Shown: positions 16,119 through 24,964 of the stretch, in pieces
Layout: every line of letters starts with the position of its first letter
Position numbering within the stretch: position 1 is the stretch's first letter
Program-made: the position numbers and the translations under genes
The notes under the pieces: generated by a model
The model's input: the letters and a program-made list of their open reading frames with translations, nothing else
Told to the model about the DNA's origin: nothing
Database searches by the model: none
Assembly (NCBI GenBank): GCA_001769535.1
Contig: MEOH01000002.1
Span: 353,548 to 417,547 of the forward strand
Direction: 5' to 3'
Length of the DNA: 64,000 nt
DNA from: Bacteroidetes bacterium GWF2_38_335
Lineage (GTDB): Bacteria > Bacteroidota > Bacteroidia > Bacteroidales > GWF2-38-335

Positions 16119-18989
16119 TTAACTGGCTTTTGCTTTTTGTATAAGCGCATCACCTTCCTGTTTAGCTTTTGCCTTAACATTATCAGATTCAGTCTTTGCC
16201 TTAGTAACGGTTGCTGCAGCCTGTTTATTGCCTTCATCCTCTACCTGCTTAGCCTTTTTATCGCCCTCTTTTACAAGCTTTTCACCGGCTTCCTGGGCAA
16301 TTTTCTTTTTCACGGGATTATTTCCGGCTTCTTTAATCAGCTTATCAGACTGGGCTTTGGCTTCAGATCTTATTTTATCAGCAGACTGTTTGGCAGTTGT
16401 CTTAATCTGGGTTGCTGTTTTTTCTGCCGCGCTCACAAGTTGTGCAGCTTTCTTTTCGGCTTCAGCGTATAGTTTAGCCGCTTGTTCCTCGGCTTTTTTA
16501 ATGGCTTCGGCTTTGGCTTTATCCACTTCCTCATTTACCCTGTCCATAACCTGATCTTTGATATTGTCAAGCGCATCGGCTGCCTGTTCTTTAAGATCCA
16601 GGGATATCTTTGGATTGGTGATGGTTCCGCTAATTATCGCGTTAACATCTATGATGTCATTCATTGGAATTTCCACTCCTTCGCTCTTGGCTTTGGCAAA
16701 AAGATCGTTCAGCACATCATTAGCTGCACCGCCAAAATCTTTACGCGGAATTGAAAACTTCATCATATAGGCCAGAGACTGGTCGATACCCTGTTTACCC
16801 TGGATAAGTGTTTTTGTTCCGCCTACCTTTGTTTCAAATGGCTGAACTGAAATATTACCATCTGTCACTGTAAAGGCAAGTTTTACATCATCAAGCTTGA
16901 TGATTTTAAATTTGTCGCTTTTGAGCAAATTTCCGATTTTACTGAACAGATCGGAGTTGTTGATCTGGATATTTTTAGTGGCCATGCTGCCTGATGCATT
17001 AACCGTTTTCATATCAGGCGCCATGGTATTGTCCAGAGAACAGGTCAGTTTATCAACAGAAGCTGAGAATTTACCCGAACAGTTTTTTGCGATCGGCACC
17101 AATTCCTTAATAATTGCCACAGCATCGGTTGTTTTCTGGATGTCAAAATTGGTGATGTTCATGCCGAAATCAATGACCGGCTTGGTAACATCAGGTGTTG
17201 AATAACTTCCGAAAAGTTTCATTGAACCATCGAGCAGATTCATGGTAAGGTCGTTCAGACTCAGTTTACTGTCTTTCAGACTGATTCCGCCTTTAACGTC
17301 TTTTATCTCCATTTTTTCGTAGAGAATTTTTGTAATGGTTGAGTTCAAAACAAAATCAATATTACCCGGAACAGCAAAAGCGGTGGTTGGTTCACTTGAA
17401 TTGGTTTCGGCTGCAGCAGTTTCTGAAGTTCCGGATGAGGTCATAAACTCATTCAAATCAAGAACTTCGGAATTAAATGTAAAGTTTCCGAGTAAGGTTT
17501 CGCCTTTAAAAGCATAGGCGAGGAAATTCTCGATTTTTCCGGATAAATGCAGATCGCTCTTGCCCATGATGGCGTCAAAAGCGCTCAAATTAAAGTATTG
17601 GGGAGAGACTTCTATGCTTGTTTTACTGATCTTGATACCTTGGGGCAGATCCTCACTTTTGTATTCAAAGTTTGCCACATCAATAATTCCTTTAGAAAGA
17701 AACTCTTCATATTTTTCATTGTCAATGGAAGACATTCTGCCATTAAACTCAACATCAGCTTTCACATTTCCAACCATGGCCATGTCAGTCTGAACAACAT
17801 CCTTCAGATTTGCCAGATCCATAGCACCTTTAAGCCAGCCTTCAAGCTGGGGATCGCTGACCGGAGTCATGACCAGCAGTCGGGCATCAATCGGGCTGCC
17901 TGCAAAGTCAACATGCATTTTCTTAAGGTCAACGACAGTGTGATCTTCAACGCCATCAGAGTTTTTAACACTCAGGTCAACATTAATATTATTGGCTGCA
18001 CCCGGAAGATCAGGATACTTAAACATGCCCTGATCAATTTTCAGGTCAAGATTAAAGCCCGGCATGGTATTGTCACTGTATAGACCTTTAACACTGCCGC
18101 TGAACTCAAGTTTCCCGGCTGTCTGCAAACTTTCAAAATCGTTCATATACAATGCCGGAACCATGGACAGGAAGTTTTTGAAATCATTTTTCTTCACATT
18201 AAAAGCAAGGTCCATATCATAGCCATTGTCGGGCATTGCAAAAAATCCGTTCACCCCAAATTCAAGTTTATTAAGGGCAAGGTCGGTTTCTTTGAAAGTA
18301 AATTTAAAAGCAGCCAGATCAGCATCAATGTCACCGGCAATTTTCAGAGCTGCTTCATTAACATAGCGCATTCCTCCATAATCCATGGTCATCTTATCTG
18401 CGTTTGCCGCGATGTTTAGAGTTGTGATGTCTTCGACCATATCTCCGGCAAGTTTCAGTTCAAAGCCATCAAGCTGCATAAAATAATCCAGGGATTTATC
18501 ATCATAAACTATTTTACCACCGTGAATCTCAACATTATCCAGGCGCATGGCAAAATTTGATTCTTCCTCATCGGGTCTTTCCTCAGCCGGTTTGGCAATA
18601 TCCCAGTTGGCTTTGCCATTGGCCAGAACTTTGGCCAGGACAATGGGGTTGTTAAGAACAACCGATTGAATTTTAATATTGTCGCCCATCACACTGAAAA
18701 CATCAAGTTTCAATTCAAGATTTTCAATATAGGCAAGTGTATCACCTTCAAATTCATTGATTCCCACAACCACTAGGTCGTGTAATACGAATTTGAGATC
18801 GGGAAAAGTCGAAAAGATTGTCAGGTCAAAGTCACCGAAATCAACCTTTGCATTGAGGTTGTTATTGATTTCCTCTTTAGTCATTTCAATGATTTTGCCT
18901 TTAAAAATAAAGGGCGTTGCAATGATCAGAGCAATCAGGACAAACAGTACAATAACGAACCATTTCAGAATTTTTTTAAATCTTTTCAT
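16119..18989 (-). CDS. AsmA family protein with long C-terminal coiled coil
   Basis: 956 residues. One N-terminal transmembrane helix (~9-31) is followed by an AsmA-like region (NNLNAKVDFGDFDLTIFSTFP, then many repeating beta segments), extending to about residue 800. AsmA proteins are inner-membrane-anchored periplasmic bridges thought to carry phospholipid to the outer membrane. The last ~150 residues are unusual: a nearly uninterrupted Ala/Lys/Glu-rich helix (repeated KAEA, EKKAAQL, AKQSADK units) predicted to form a long coiled coil. Its stop is two bases before the PorE-like start, so the two proteins are probably made together. Starts at ATG 18989 with a normal basic n-region (MKRFKKILKW). 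Confidence 0.88.
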   Translation of the reverse strand: MKRFKKILKWFVIVLFVLIALIIATPFIFKGKIIEMTKEEINNNLNAKVDFGDFDLTIFSTFPDLKFVLHDLVVVGINEFEGDTLAYIENLELKLDVFSVMGDNIKIQSVVLNNPIVLAKVLANGKANWDIAKPAEERPDEEESNFAMRLDNVEIHGGKIVYDDKSLDYFMQLDGFELKLAGDMVEDITTLNIAANADKMTMDYGGMRYVNEAALKIAGDIDADLAAFKFTFKETDLALNKLEFGVNGFFAMPDNGYDMDLAFNVKKNDFKNFLSMVPALYMNDFESLQTAGKLEFSGSVKGLYSDNTMPGFNLDLKIDQGMFKYPDLPGAANNINVDLSVKNSDGVEDHTVVDLKKMHVDFAGSPIDARLLVMTPVSDPQLEGWLKGAMDLANLKDVVQTDMAMVGNVKADVEFNGRMSSIDNEKYEEFLSKGIIDVANFEYKSEDLPQGIKISKTSIEVSPQYFNLSAFDAIMGKSDLHLSGKIENFLAYAFKGETLLGNFTFNSEVLDLNEFMTSSGTSETAAAETNSSEPTTAFAVPGNIDFVLNSTITKILYEKMEIKDVKGGISLKDSKLSLNDLTMNLLDGSMKLFGSYSTPDVTKPVIDFGMNITNFDIQKTTDAVAIIKELVPIAKNCSGKFSASVDKLTCSLDNTMAPDMKTVNASGSMATKNIQINNSDLFSKIGNLLKSDKFKIIKLDDVKLAFTVTDGNISVQPFETKVGGTKTLIQGKQGIDQSLAYMMKFSIPRKDFGGAANDVLNDLFAKAKSEGVEIPMNDIIDVNAIISGTITNPKISLDLKEQAADALDNIKDQVMDRVNEEVDKAKAEAIKKAEEQAAKLYAEAEKKAAQLVSAAEKTATQIKTTAKQSADKIRSEAKAQSDKLIKEAGNNPVKKKIAQEAGEKLVKEGDKKAKQVEDEGNKQAAATVTKAKTESDNVKAKAKQEGDALIQKAKAS

Positions 18990-19079
18990 TTTTTCCGGTT
19001 TTTACAAATTACTAAAAAATAAGGTATAAAAATAATGCTAAATTCTTAAAACAATATTAAATGGCTGATTATTTTTCAT

Positions 19080-19107
19080 AAAAAAAGGCGCAAAATTGCG
19101 CCCTTTT
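19080..19107 (-). terminator. Rho-independent terminator of the C69 dipeptidase gene
   Basis: Stem ggcgca/tgcgcc (19087-19092 with 19097-19102), loop aaat, extended by A/T pairs past one mismatch; on the minus strand a run of seven T follows. It lies 20 bases past the stop at 19127. Confidence 0.85.
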
Positions 19108-19126
19108 AAAGATATTCGTATGTATT

Positions 19127-20839
19127 TTAATGTCCTTCGCCTGCGGGCATAAGCAGTTTCTCGCCTGTTTCACCGGCAACAGCTCTTTTCCAGGTTTCGC
19201 TATAACCAGGCTGTTTGACTTCGGGAGCCACATATTTATAATTTTCAGGGACAGGCAATTTCTTTTTCACATTGCCATCCATATATTTTGCAAACAAAAA
19301 TTCATAAAACCAACGCCATTGGTTTGTCAGGTCATCACCAGTCCTTACAGAAAATTCAGTAATATAATCAATGGCAGATTTTGGATCTTTGTTGTATTTT
19401 TCAACAGCATTTTTATCAATATCCTTTACTTTTTCGAAATATTTGCCTTCGATAATATCCTGCAATGAATCAATCTCAGGATGAATCAAATTGTATCTTG
19501 TATAGGCAAAATTGCTTAATTCGTTGAAAGTCCAGTGTGCAGAGGTTTTACTGTAAGTCATCATATCTCCGTTTCCTACAGAGAAACTGTAAGGAACCTT
19601 AGTTGCTCCGCAGTACATTGGAAAATAAACGGTACTGGCAGCATCGTCAACGCTGAACCAGAGTATGCCCCCGATTGGATCGGGAAGCCATGAACGGCTT
19701 TGGGCAATAAAAGAAAAGCCTGTCTGTTGGGTTGCTGTTGCCCTTTCATTGCAGTAGGTTTTTCCATCAACTTCCCAGGTAAGTGGTCTCCAGCGGTAAG
19801 GGTTTCCCCATGGACCGGCACCCAAATCAACTGTCATATCAAGCGGGGTTCCTTCCAGATGGTCTCTCATAAAATCAAACATTTCCTTTTCGGTGATTTT
19901 ATGGTCGGGCAGAATCCACAGCGGCATTCTGTTTTTCGGATTGTGGCCTGAAACATAATCGAAATATTTATCCATATCCTTGTTCACTTTTCTGAACATT
20001 GACCAAACCCTTACTTCACAGAATCTTGCTCCGCCAAAGTCAACCGGAGCATAAGTATCAGAAAAACTAAAATCTTTGTCTACACCGGTAAAATATTTCA
20101 TTTCCTTAGCAAAACTGATCACATCATAAGAATATACACATTCAAGTTCGGGGTTAAAAATGTTTTTCAGATTTTTTGAAGATATAGAAGTTTTTCCATT
20201 TTCAAGCGGGAATGTGGTAATTCTGGCATGGTTGGCATGGCCTGATACGTATCCATCAGGAATTTTAAGCGCTACCCAAACTGCCCCGTTTTTATCTTTT
20301 CCCTTACCGATCATTTCCAGAATCCAGACTTCATTTTTATCAGAAATTGAAAAAGATTCACCTGAACTGGCATAACCGTACTTTTCAGTAAGTTCGGCAA
20401 ATATTTTTATGGCCTCACGGGCTGATTTTGCCCTTTGAAGTGTGATATAAATCAATGAGCCGTAATCGACAATACCTGATGGTCCGGCAAGCTCTTCCCT
20501 GCCACCATAAGTAGTTTCGCCAATAGCCACCTGATATTCGTTCATGTTGCCAACAACAGAATAAGTATGAGCTACCTGGTCAATTTCACCAAGGAATTTT
20601 CCTGTGTCCCATTCATATATTTTCAGTTTTGCACCAGCAGGATAATCGGCTGCGGGCCATCTGTAAATTTCACCGTAAAGGGTATGTGAGTCAGCAGCAT
20701 AGCTGATCATTACCGAGCCGTCTTTTGAGGCTCCTTTGGTTATCAGGTAATTGGTACAGGCGAAAGTTACCACGCCCAGAAACATGAAAAACAAAGTAAA
20801 ACCAATGACTATCAAAGGCAAGGAAAGTTTTTTTCTCAT
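19127..20839 (-). CDS. C69 family dipeptidase (PepD/acid aminopeptidase-like)
   Basis: 570 residues. A hydrophobic leader (residues 5-27) ends in TFA, directly before Cys28 in CTNYLITKGASKDGS. In the Ntn-hydrolase family C69, the N-terminal Cys exposed by processing is the nucleophile, so leader removal would both export and activate the enzyme. Further family segments are YAADSHTLYGEIYRWPAADY, IGETTYGGREEL and ANHARITTFPL. Members hydrolyse a range of dipeptides. The protein is longer than cytoplasmic PepD (about 470 residues) and belongs to the secreted Bacteroidota subgroup. ATG at 20839. A TATTTTTG -7-like box lies upstream at 20875-20882, and a terminator follows; it is a single-gene unit. 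Confidence 0.93.
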   Translation of the reverse strand: MRKKLSLPLIVIGFTLFFMFLGVVTFACTNYLITKGASKDGSVMISYAADSHTLYGEIYRWPAADYPAGAKLKIYEWDTGKFLGEIDQVAHTYSVVGNMNEYQVAIGETTYGGREELAGPSGIVDYGSLIYITLQRAKSAREAIKIFAELTEKYGYASSGESFSISDKNEVWILEMIGKGKDKNGAVWVALKIPDGYVSGHANHARITTFPLENGKTSISSKNLKNIFNPELECVYSYDVISFAKEMKYFTGVDKDFSFSDTYAPVDFGGARFCEVRVWSMFRKVNKDMDKYFDYVSGHNPKNRMPLWILPDHKITEKEMFDFMRDHLEGTPLDMTVDLGAGPWGNPYRWRPLTWEVDGKTYCNERATATQQTGFSFIAQSRSWLPDPIGGILWFSVDDAASTVYFPMYCGATKVPYSFSVGNGDMMTYSKTSAHWTFNELSNFAYTRYNLIHPEIDSLQDIIEGKYFEKVKDIDKNAVEKYNKDPKSAIDYITEFSVRTGDDLTNQWRWFYEFLFAKYMDGNVKKKLPVPENYKYVAPEVKQPGYSETWKRAVAGETGEKLLMPAGEGH

Positions 20840-21095
20840 ATCTGATCTTTTTTTATTGAATAATTCTTTTTTTACAAAAATAATAAAAAAATTCTACTCT
20901 TTTATTTATTATACGAATGCGGCTGTGAAACATATTTTTGTTCTTTTTGTTTAATGCTGTTTCAAGTTTATTCCCTTCGGTCATGAGAGAAGTTGCAACT
21001 TGAAACAGCTTGCAACTTAGAACAGTTTATATACTGGCTTGCCCCGGCTTGAAAGCCGGAGTTATGGTTGGGAAACTCCTTCGGAGTTAGATTTA

Positions 21096-21143
21096 CGGAC
21101 TTTCGACTTGACGGACTTTCGACTTGACGGACTTTCGACTTGA
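21096..21143. repeat. Three tandem 16-bp repeats, array A
   Basis: Unit cggactttcgacttga repeated three times without change (21096-21111, 21112-21127, 21128-21143), then a broken fourth (cgtgactttat). Confidence 0.95.
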
Positions 21144-21264
21144 CGTGACTTTATAATCTTACCTTCTGATTAATTTTATCATTCATTTCCGCCGTAATGG
21201 GTTTTTTATTCTTATGTGCTTGTGGACGGCGGGCCCCGTGGCAAATGCCCGGAGCTACCATAAT

Positions 21265-21384
21265 ATAAGCCCTCCAGGCTTATTAAACCCCGGCTTGACT
21301 GCGTGTCGCTGAAGCTTTAGCGTTTCACCTACGGCAAGTCTGAAGATAAACCTTCGGTGGCCGGAGGGAGGCACAAAGCCGGGG
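21265..21384. repeat. Nested palindromes in the 21-kb intergenic element
   Basis: A 7-bp perfect hairpin with a five-base loop at 21265-21283 is followed by a 9-bp inverted repeat, ccccggctt (21288-21296) with aagccgggg (21376-21384). These enclose the near-palindrome cgctgaagctttagcg. A further 8-bp pair links ttcggtgg (21353-21360) to ccaccgaa (21409-21416). Confidence 0.8.
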
Positions 21385-21522
21385 CTGAATTGACTTGGCC
21401 TTATTTAACCACCGAAGCTTCAGCAAAGGTGGTCAGGCCGTGTGCTTTTAGGATTTAAAGGGTTGATCAATACTTCCAACTTCCAACTCCAGACTTCCGT
21501 CTTCCGGCTTCCGACTTTACGA

Positions 21523-21570
21523 ACTTTCGACTTTATAGACTTTCGACTTTATAGACTTTCGACCCTATGG
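21523..21570. repeat. Three tandem 16-bp repeats, array B
   Basis: Unit actttcgactttatag at 21523-21538 and 21539-21554, with a diverged third copy at 21555-21570. It has the same period and the same core (actttcgact) as array A 400 bases upstream. Array B ends about 60 bases before the CDGSH start. Confidence 0.92.
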
Positions 21571-21628
21571 ACTTCCAACTTTTTACTTCTTCCCAAAATA
21601 CCTATCTTTACAAAAAATATTCAAAATT

Positions 21629-21865
21629 ATGGAAAAACCGATCATTGTACAGAAACACTCGATAAAGCTTGAAATGGAACCCGGCACCTATTTCTGGTGT
21701 GCCTGTGGAAAATCTGACAACCAGCCTTTTTGCGACGGATCGCATCGCGGCACATCTTTTTCGCCGGTAAAAACCGAAATTAAAGAAAAACGTATGGTTT
21801 CCTGGTGCGCCTGCAAGCATACCAAAACGAAACCGTTTTGCGATCATACACATCGGGATTTGTAG
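21629..21865 (+). CDS. Double CDGSH iron-sulfur protein
   Basis: 78 residues with two CDGSH-type 2Fe-2S binding motifs. The first is Cys24, Cys26, Cys35, His39 (CACGKSDNQPFCDGSH). The second is Cys60, Cys62, Cys71, His75 (CACKHTKTKPFCDHTH). Each has the three-Cys, one-His ligand set C-x-C-x8-C-x3-H. This tandem small form matches the CISD3/MiNT-like group, soluble proteins that carry two redox-active clusters in one chain and are implicated in electron transfer or cluster delivery. The ATG follows a long repeat-rich intergenic stretch and has only a weak TATCTTTA -7-like box (about 21603). Confidence 0.95.
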   Translation: MEKPIIVQKHSIKLEMEPGTYFWCACGKSDNQPFCDGSHRGTSFSPVKTEIKEKRMVSWCACKHTKTKPFCDHTHRDL

Positions 21866-22013
21866 ATAAATTTTCTATTAACTTTATTGTTTTGCCGATA
21901 TCCATATATCAATATCTGTAATCTCTCAATTTCGTATAATTTTTATCAACCGTAGGTTGAAAATCAGAAAAATCTTATTCAATAATTATATCTTTGAAAA
22001 AATTTATAAAAAC

Positions 22014-24185
22014 ATGAAACGATTAACTATTCTCTCTCTGCTTTTCTTTTGTTTAACAAGTTTATCATTGGTTTCCCAAAAACAAGTCTCCCTTGAAGAT
22101 ATCTGGCTTGGCGGTAAGTTTTATCCGCAACTGCTCAGGGGTTACAGTTCCATGAACGATGGTGAAAATTACACCGTTCTCGAAGTGGGTAGGGATATTG
22201 ATAAATACTCCTATAAAACCGGTAAAAAAATCGGAACTATTTTTAGTCTGGGCGACATTACCGACGAAAACAAGCCCAAAAGCGTTGACGGCTATTCCTT
22301 TAACAATGATGAATCGAAGGTTCTGATTTCATCAGACATTGAGGACATTTACAGGCATTCAACCAAAGGATTTTATTATGTGATTGACCTGAAAACAAAA
22401 AAACTGACTCCGGTTTGCAATGACGGCAAACAGCAACTGGCAGATTTTTCACCCAAATCAGACAAGGTGGCTTACATGCTTGACAATGATTTGTATATCA
22501 AAAATCTGGCTGATGAAAAAGTAACCCGTGTCACCAATGACGGCAAGTTTAATTTCATCATCAATGGCGCACCGGACTGGGTTTATGAAGAAGAATTCGG
22601 GTATGCAAAGGCATTTGAATGGTCGCCCGACGGAAGCAAGCTGGCTTTTGTAAAATTCAATGAAACCGAGGTAAAACAATTTACCCTCACTTATTATGGC
22701 GATCTGTATCCCGAGGAATATAAATATAAGTACCCCAAAGCCGGCGAAGCCAACTCAATTGTAAGCGTTCACATCTATGACCTGATTACCGGAAAAACTG
22801 TATCTGTGGATATCGGAGCTGAAAAAGACATTTACATTCCGCGCATCAAATGGACCAACGATCCAGGCAAACTCTGTGTTACACGATTAAACAGGTTGCA
22901 AAACCAGCTTGACCTTTTATTTGCTGATGCTGCTACCGGCAAAACAGCTGTGGTTTTGCATGAAGAAAACCAGTATTTCATTGACATTCATGACGACCTT
23001 ACCTTCCTTGCCGACAACAAGCATTTTTTATGGATTTCGGAGAAAGACAAATGGAAACACATTTATTTATATGACATCACCGGAAAGGAAATCAGGCAAA
23101 TTACCAAAGGCAACTGGTGTGTGGTTGATTTAATGGGAATCAATGAAAAAACCCAGACATTATATTACATCTCAACAGAAGAAACTCCGATAGAAAGAGC
23201 TCTTTACTCAATAAAACTTGATGGTACAGATAAAAAACTCCTTTCAAAAAGAAAAGGTGTCAATGATGTTGAATTCTGCAGCACATATAAATATTACATC
23301 AATACATGGTCTGATGCCAATACGCCCTATTATGTATCTGTTAATGATGAATCGGGAAAGGAAATCAGGGAACTCATCAACAACGAGACCGTGAAAAAAA
23401 ACATGGAAGAATTCGGGTTTACAAAAAAGGAATTCAATGTATTTATAAATTCCAAAGGTACCGACCTGCATTATTATATTATGAAGCCCAAAGATTTTGA
23501 TCCCGCAAAAAAATACCCGGTATTTATTCATTTATATGGCGGTCCGGGCAGCCAACAAGTAATGAACGAATGGGGCTGGTTCGATTATGCCTTTTACCAG
23601 TTATTGACACAGAAAGGGTACATTGTTGCCTGTATGGACAACACCGGAACCGATTTCAGGGGTGAAGATTTCAGCAAAGCCACCTACATGAAGATGGGCA
23701 AACAGGAGTCGGATGACCAGATTGAATTTGCAAAATTTTTAGGTTCACTCAGCTACGTTGATAAAACAAGAATTGGCATTGAAGGATGGAGTTATGGCGG
23801 GACAATGTCAGCTTTGTGTCTGATGCGTGGCAATGATGTGTACAAAATGGCCATTTCAACTGCCCCGGTGATGAACTGGAGGTATTACGATAATATTTAT
23901 TCAGAAAGATACATGCGTACACCGCAGGAAAACCCATCGGGATATGATGATTATTCGCCCATCAACCATGTTAAAAATCTGAAAGGCAAATTATTGCTAA
24001 TTCACGGAACAGCCGACGACAATGTACATGTACAAAATTCAATGGATTTTGTAACAGCATTGGTGAATGCCAACAAGCAGTTTGACATGATGTTTTACCC
24101 CAATAAAAATCATGGAATTTACGGAGGATACACAAGGATTCATCTGTACACCAAATGGTTAGAATATATTATTGAAAATCTTTAA
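22014..24185 (+). CDS. Dipeptidyl peptidase IV (S9B serine peptidase)
   Basis: 723 residues from the ATG at 22014. The frame extends 19 codons upstream to a TTG, but the ATG gives a clean signal peptide (MKRLTILSLLFFCLTSLSLVS). The N-terminal ~480 residues form the DPP IV eight-bladed propeller, with the substrate-amino-terminus-binding motif DWVYEEEFG. The C-terminal alpha/beta-hydrolase domain carries Ser593 in GWSYGG, Asp668 in HGTADDNVH and His700 in NHGIYGG. The Asp-His spacing of 32 equals that of human DPP4. The enzyme removes X-Pro or X-Ala dipeptides from peptides in the periplasm or at the surface, helping an amino-acid-using Bacteroidota feed on protein. Confidence 0.96.
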   Translation: MKRLTILSLLFFCLTSLSLVSQKQVSLEDIWLGGKFYPQLLRGYSSMNDGENYTVLEVGRDIDKYSYKTGKKIGTIFSLGDITDENKPKSVDGYSFNNDESKVLISSDIEDIYRHSTKGFYYVIDLKTKKLTPVCNDGKQQLADFSPKSDKVAYMLDNDLYIKNLADEKVTRVTNDGKFNFIINGAPDWVYEEEFGYAKAFEWSPDGSKLAFVKFNETEVKQFTLTYYGDLYPEEYKYKYPKAGEANSIVSVHIYDLITGKTVSVDIGAEKDIYIPRIKWTNDPGKLCVTRLNRLQNQLDLLFADAATGKTAVVLHEENQYFIDIHDDLTFLADNKHFLWISEKDKWKHIYLYDITGKEIRQITKGNWCVVDLMGINEKTQTLYYISTEETPIERALYSIKLDGTDKKLLSKRKGVNDVEFCSTYKYYINTWSDANTPYYVSVNDESGKEIRELINNETVKKNMEEFGFTKKEFNVFINSKGTDLHYYIMKPKDFDPAKKYPVFIHLYGGPGSQQVMNEWGWFDYAFYQLLTQKGYIVACMDNTGTDFRGEDFSKATYMKMGKQESDDQIEFAKFLGSLSYVDKTRIGIEGWSYGGTMSALCLMRGNDVYKMAISTAPVMNWRYYDNIYSERYMRTPQENPSGYDDYSPINHVKNLKGKLLLIHGTADDNVHVQNSMDFVTALVNANKQFDMMFYPNKNHGIYGGYTRIHLYTKWLEYIIENL

Positions 24186-24214
24186 AAGAAAGAACAACGT
24201 AAAGAACTTTTTTG

Positions 24215-24222
24215 TATATTTG
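24215..24222 (+). promoter_or_regulatory. -7 box of the tRNA-Leu pair
   Basis: TATATTTG fits TAnnTTTG and ends 30 bases before the first tRNA. No well-spaced TTTG -33 element is seen. Confidence 0.5.
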
Positions 24223-24252
24223 CATCCCTGATTACAAAAAAGTTCTTTATTT

Positions 24253-24336
24253 GCCCGGATGGCGGAATTGGTAGACGCGCTAGTTTCAGGGACTAGTGTC
24301 TGTACGGACGTGAAGGTTCGAGTCCTTTTTCGGGCA
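24253..24336 (+). tRNA. tRNA-Leu (anticodon CAG)
   Basis: Acceptor gcccgga pairs with ttcgggc; D arm with ggtagac; anticodon stem ctagt/actag around loop ttcaggg gives CAG. A long variable arm and T arm ggttcgagtcc are typical of a class II Leu tRNA. CCA is not encoded. Confidence 0.96.
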
Positions 24337-24362
24337 CGTTTTTGGTTAGAGTATTTAATGAT

Positions 24363-24446
24363 GCCCAGGTGATGAAATTGGTAGACATGCCAGCTTGAGG
24401 GGCTGGTGCTGGCAACGGTGTGCAAGTTCGAATCTTGTCCTGGGCA
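24363..24446 (+). tRNA. tRNA-Leu (anticodon GAG)
   Basis: Perfect 7-bp acceptor gcccagg/cctgggc; anticodon stem ccagc/gctgg with loop ttgaggg gives GAG. Long variable arm. It is 26 bases after the previous tRNA-Leu, so the two are likely processed from one transcript. Confidence 0.96.
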
Positions 24447-24453
24447 CGGTAAT

Positions 24454-24487
24454 AAAAAAAAGCAGAAACTTTGTTTCTGCTTTTTTT
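24454..24487 (+). terminator. Terminator after the tRNA-Leu pair
   Basis: Stem agcagaaac/gtttctgct, loop ttt, flanked by A and T runs on both sides, so it can stop transcription in both directions, including the convergent hslR unit. Confidence 0.92.
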
Positions 24488-24556
24488 ATTTGTTTTTATT
24501 GAGGTGGTTTGGTAATTCTGTTTTCCTGACCTTAAAACCTGAATCCGTACCCAAAC

Positions 24557-24964
24557 CTATTCATCCTCCTCCCCTCCCTCTTCAAAGCCAACAAAACCAT
24601 CAATTAGCCTGCGGTCGCGCTTGGTGGGGCGACCAAGTCCTTTGTGGCGGAAAATGAAACTGCCTTCTTTGAAGGTTTCCAGTTTATCGTACTCAGATGC
24701 CGGAGTTAAGTCTTCAATGTAGTCGGGAACAAGTTTTGCTGCAACACGGTTGTCGAGCAAAACAGTGATTTTATAGGTTTTTGTGATTGGGGGAAGTTTG
24801 ATTTCCACAATTTCATTCTGCCTGACCATACGCGAAGGCTTAACCTGCACATTATTTATTATAATACGTCCTTTTTTGCAGGCTTCGGTGGCCAGACTTC
24901 TTGTTTTGAAAAGCCGCACCGACCATAGCCATTTATCGATCCTTACTTCATTAAGACTTTTCAT
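24557..24964 (-). CDS. hslR: S4-domain RNA-binding protein, Hsp15 type
   Basis: 135 residues. An S4 RNA-binding domain fills residues ~5-65 (VRIDKWLWSVRLFKTRSLATEACKKGRI), with the Hsp15-typical order and length. The basic patch RPTKRDRRLIDGF follows and the C-terminus is acidic (EEGGEEDE). Hsp15 binds stalled 50S subunits carrying nascent chains and helps recycle them. The start overlaps the end of the upstream response-regulator gene by 14 bases, in a different frame, so the two are translationally linked. Confidence 0.92.
   Translation of the reverse strand: MKSLNEVRIDKWLWSVRLFKTRSLATEACKKGRIIINNVQVKPSRMVRQNEIVEIKLPPITKTYKITVLLDNRVAAKLVPDYIEDLTPASEYDKLETFKEGSFIFRHKGLGRPTKRDRRLIDGFVGFEEGGEEDE

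Larger units (their letters stand above)
20840..21628. other. Long gene-free stretch rich in palindromes and 16-bp repeats
   Basis: No convincing coding frame in 789 bases between the divergent C69 and CDGSH genes. It contains several perfect hairpins: ccggct/agccgg near 21043-21060, aactcc/ggagtt near 21074-21088 and ataagcc/ggcttat at 21265-21283. It also has a 9-bp long-range pair (21288-21296 with 21376-21384) and two arrays of a 16-bp unit described separately. G+C content rises visibly compared with flanks in 21220-21440. It could be a REP-like repetitive element, a decayed mobile element or a structured RNA; sequence alone does not decide. Confidence 0.7.

Noticed and set aside
21096..21570. 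Possible CRISPR array in the 16-bp repeats
   Set aside because: Units are too short and directly adjacent, with no spacer sequences.
21957..22013. Upstream extension of the dipeptidyl peptidase frame to a TTG
   Set aside because: The ATG at 22014 starts a clean signal peptide; the extension adds a charged segment in front of it.
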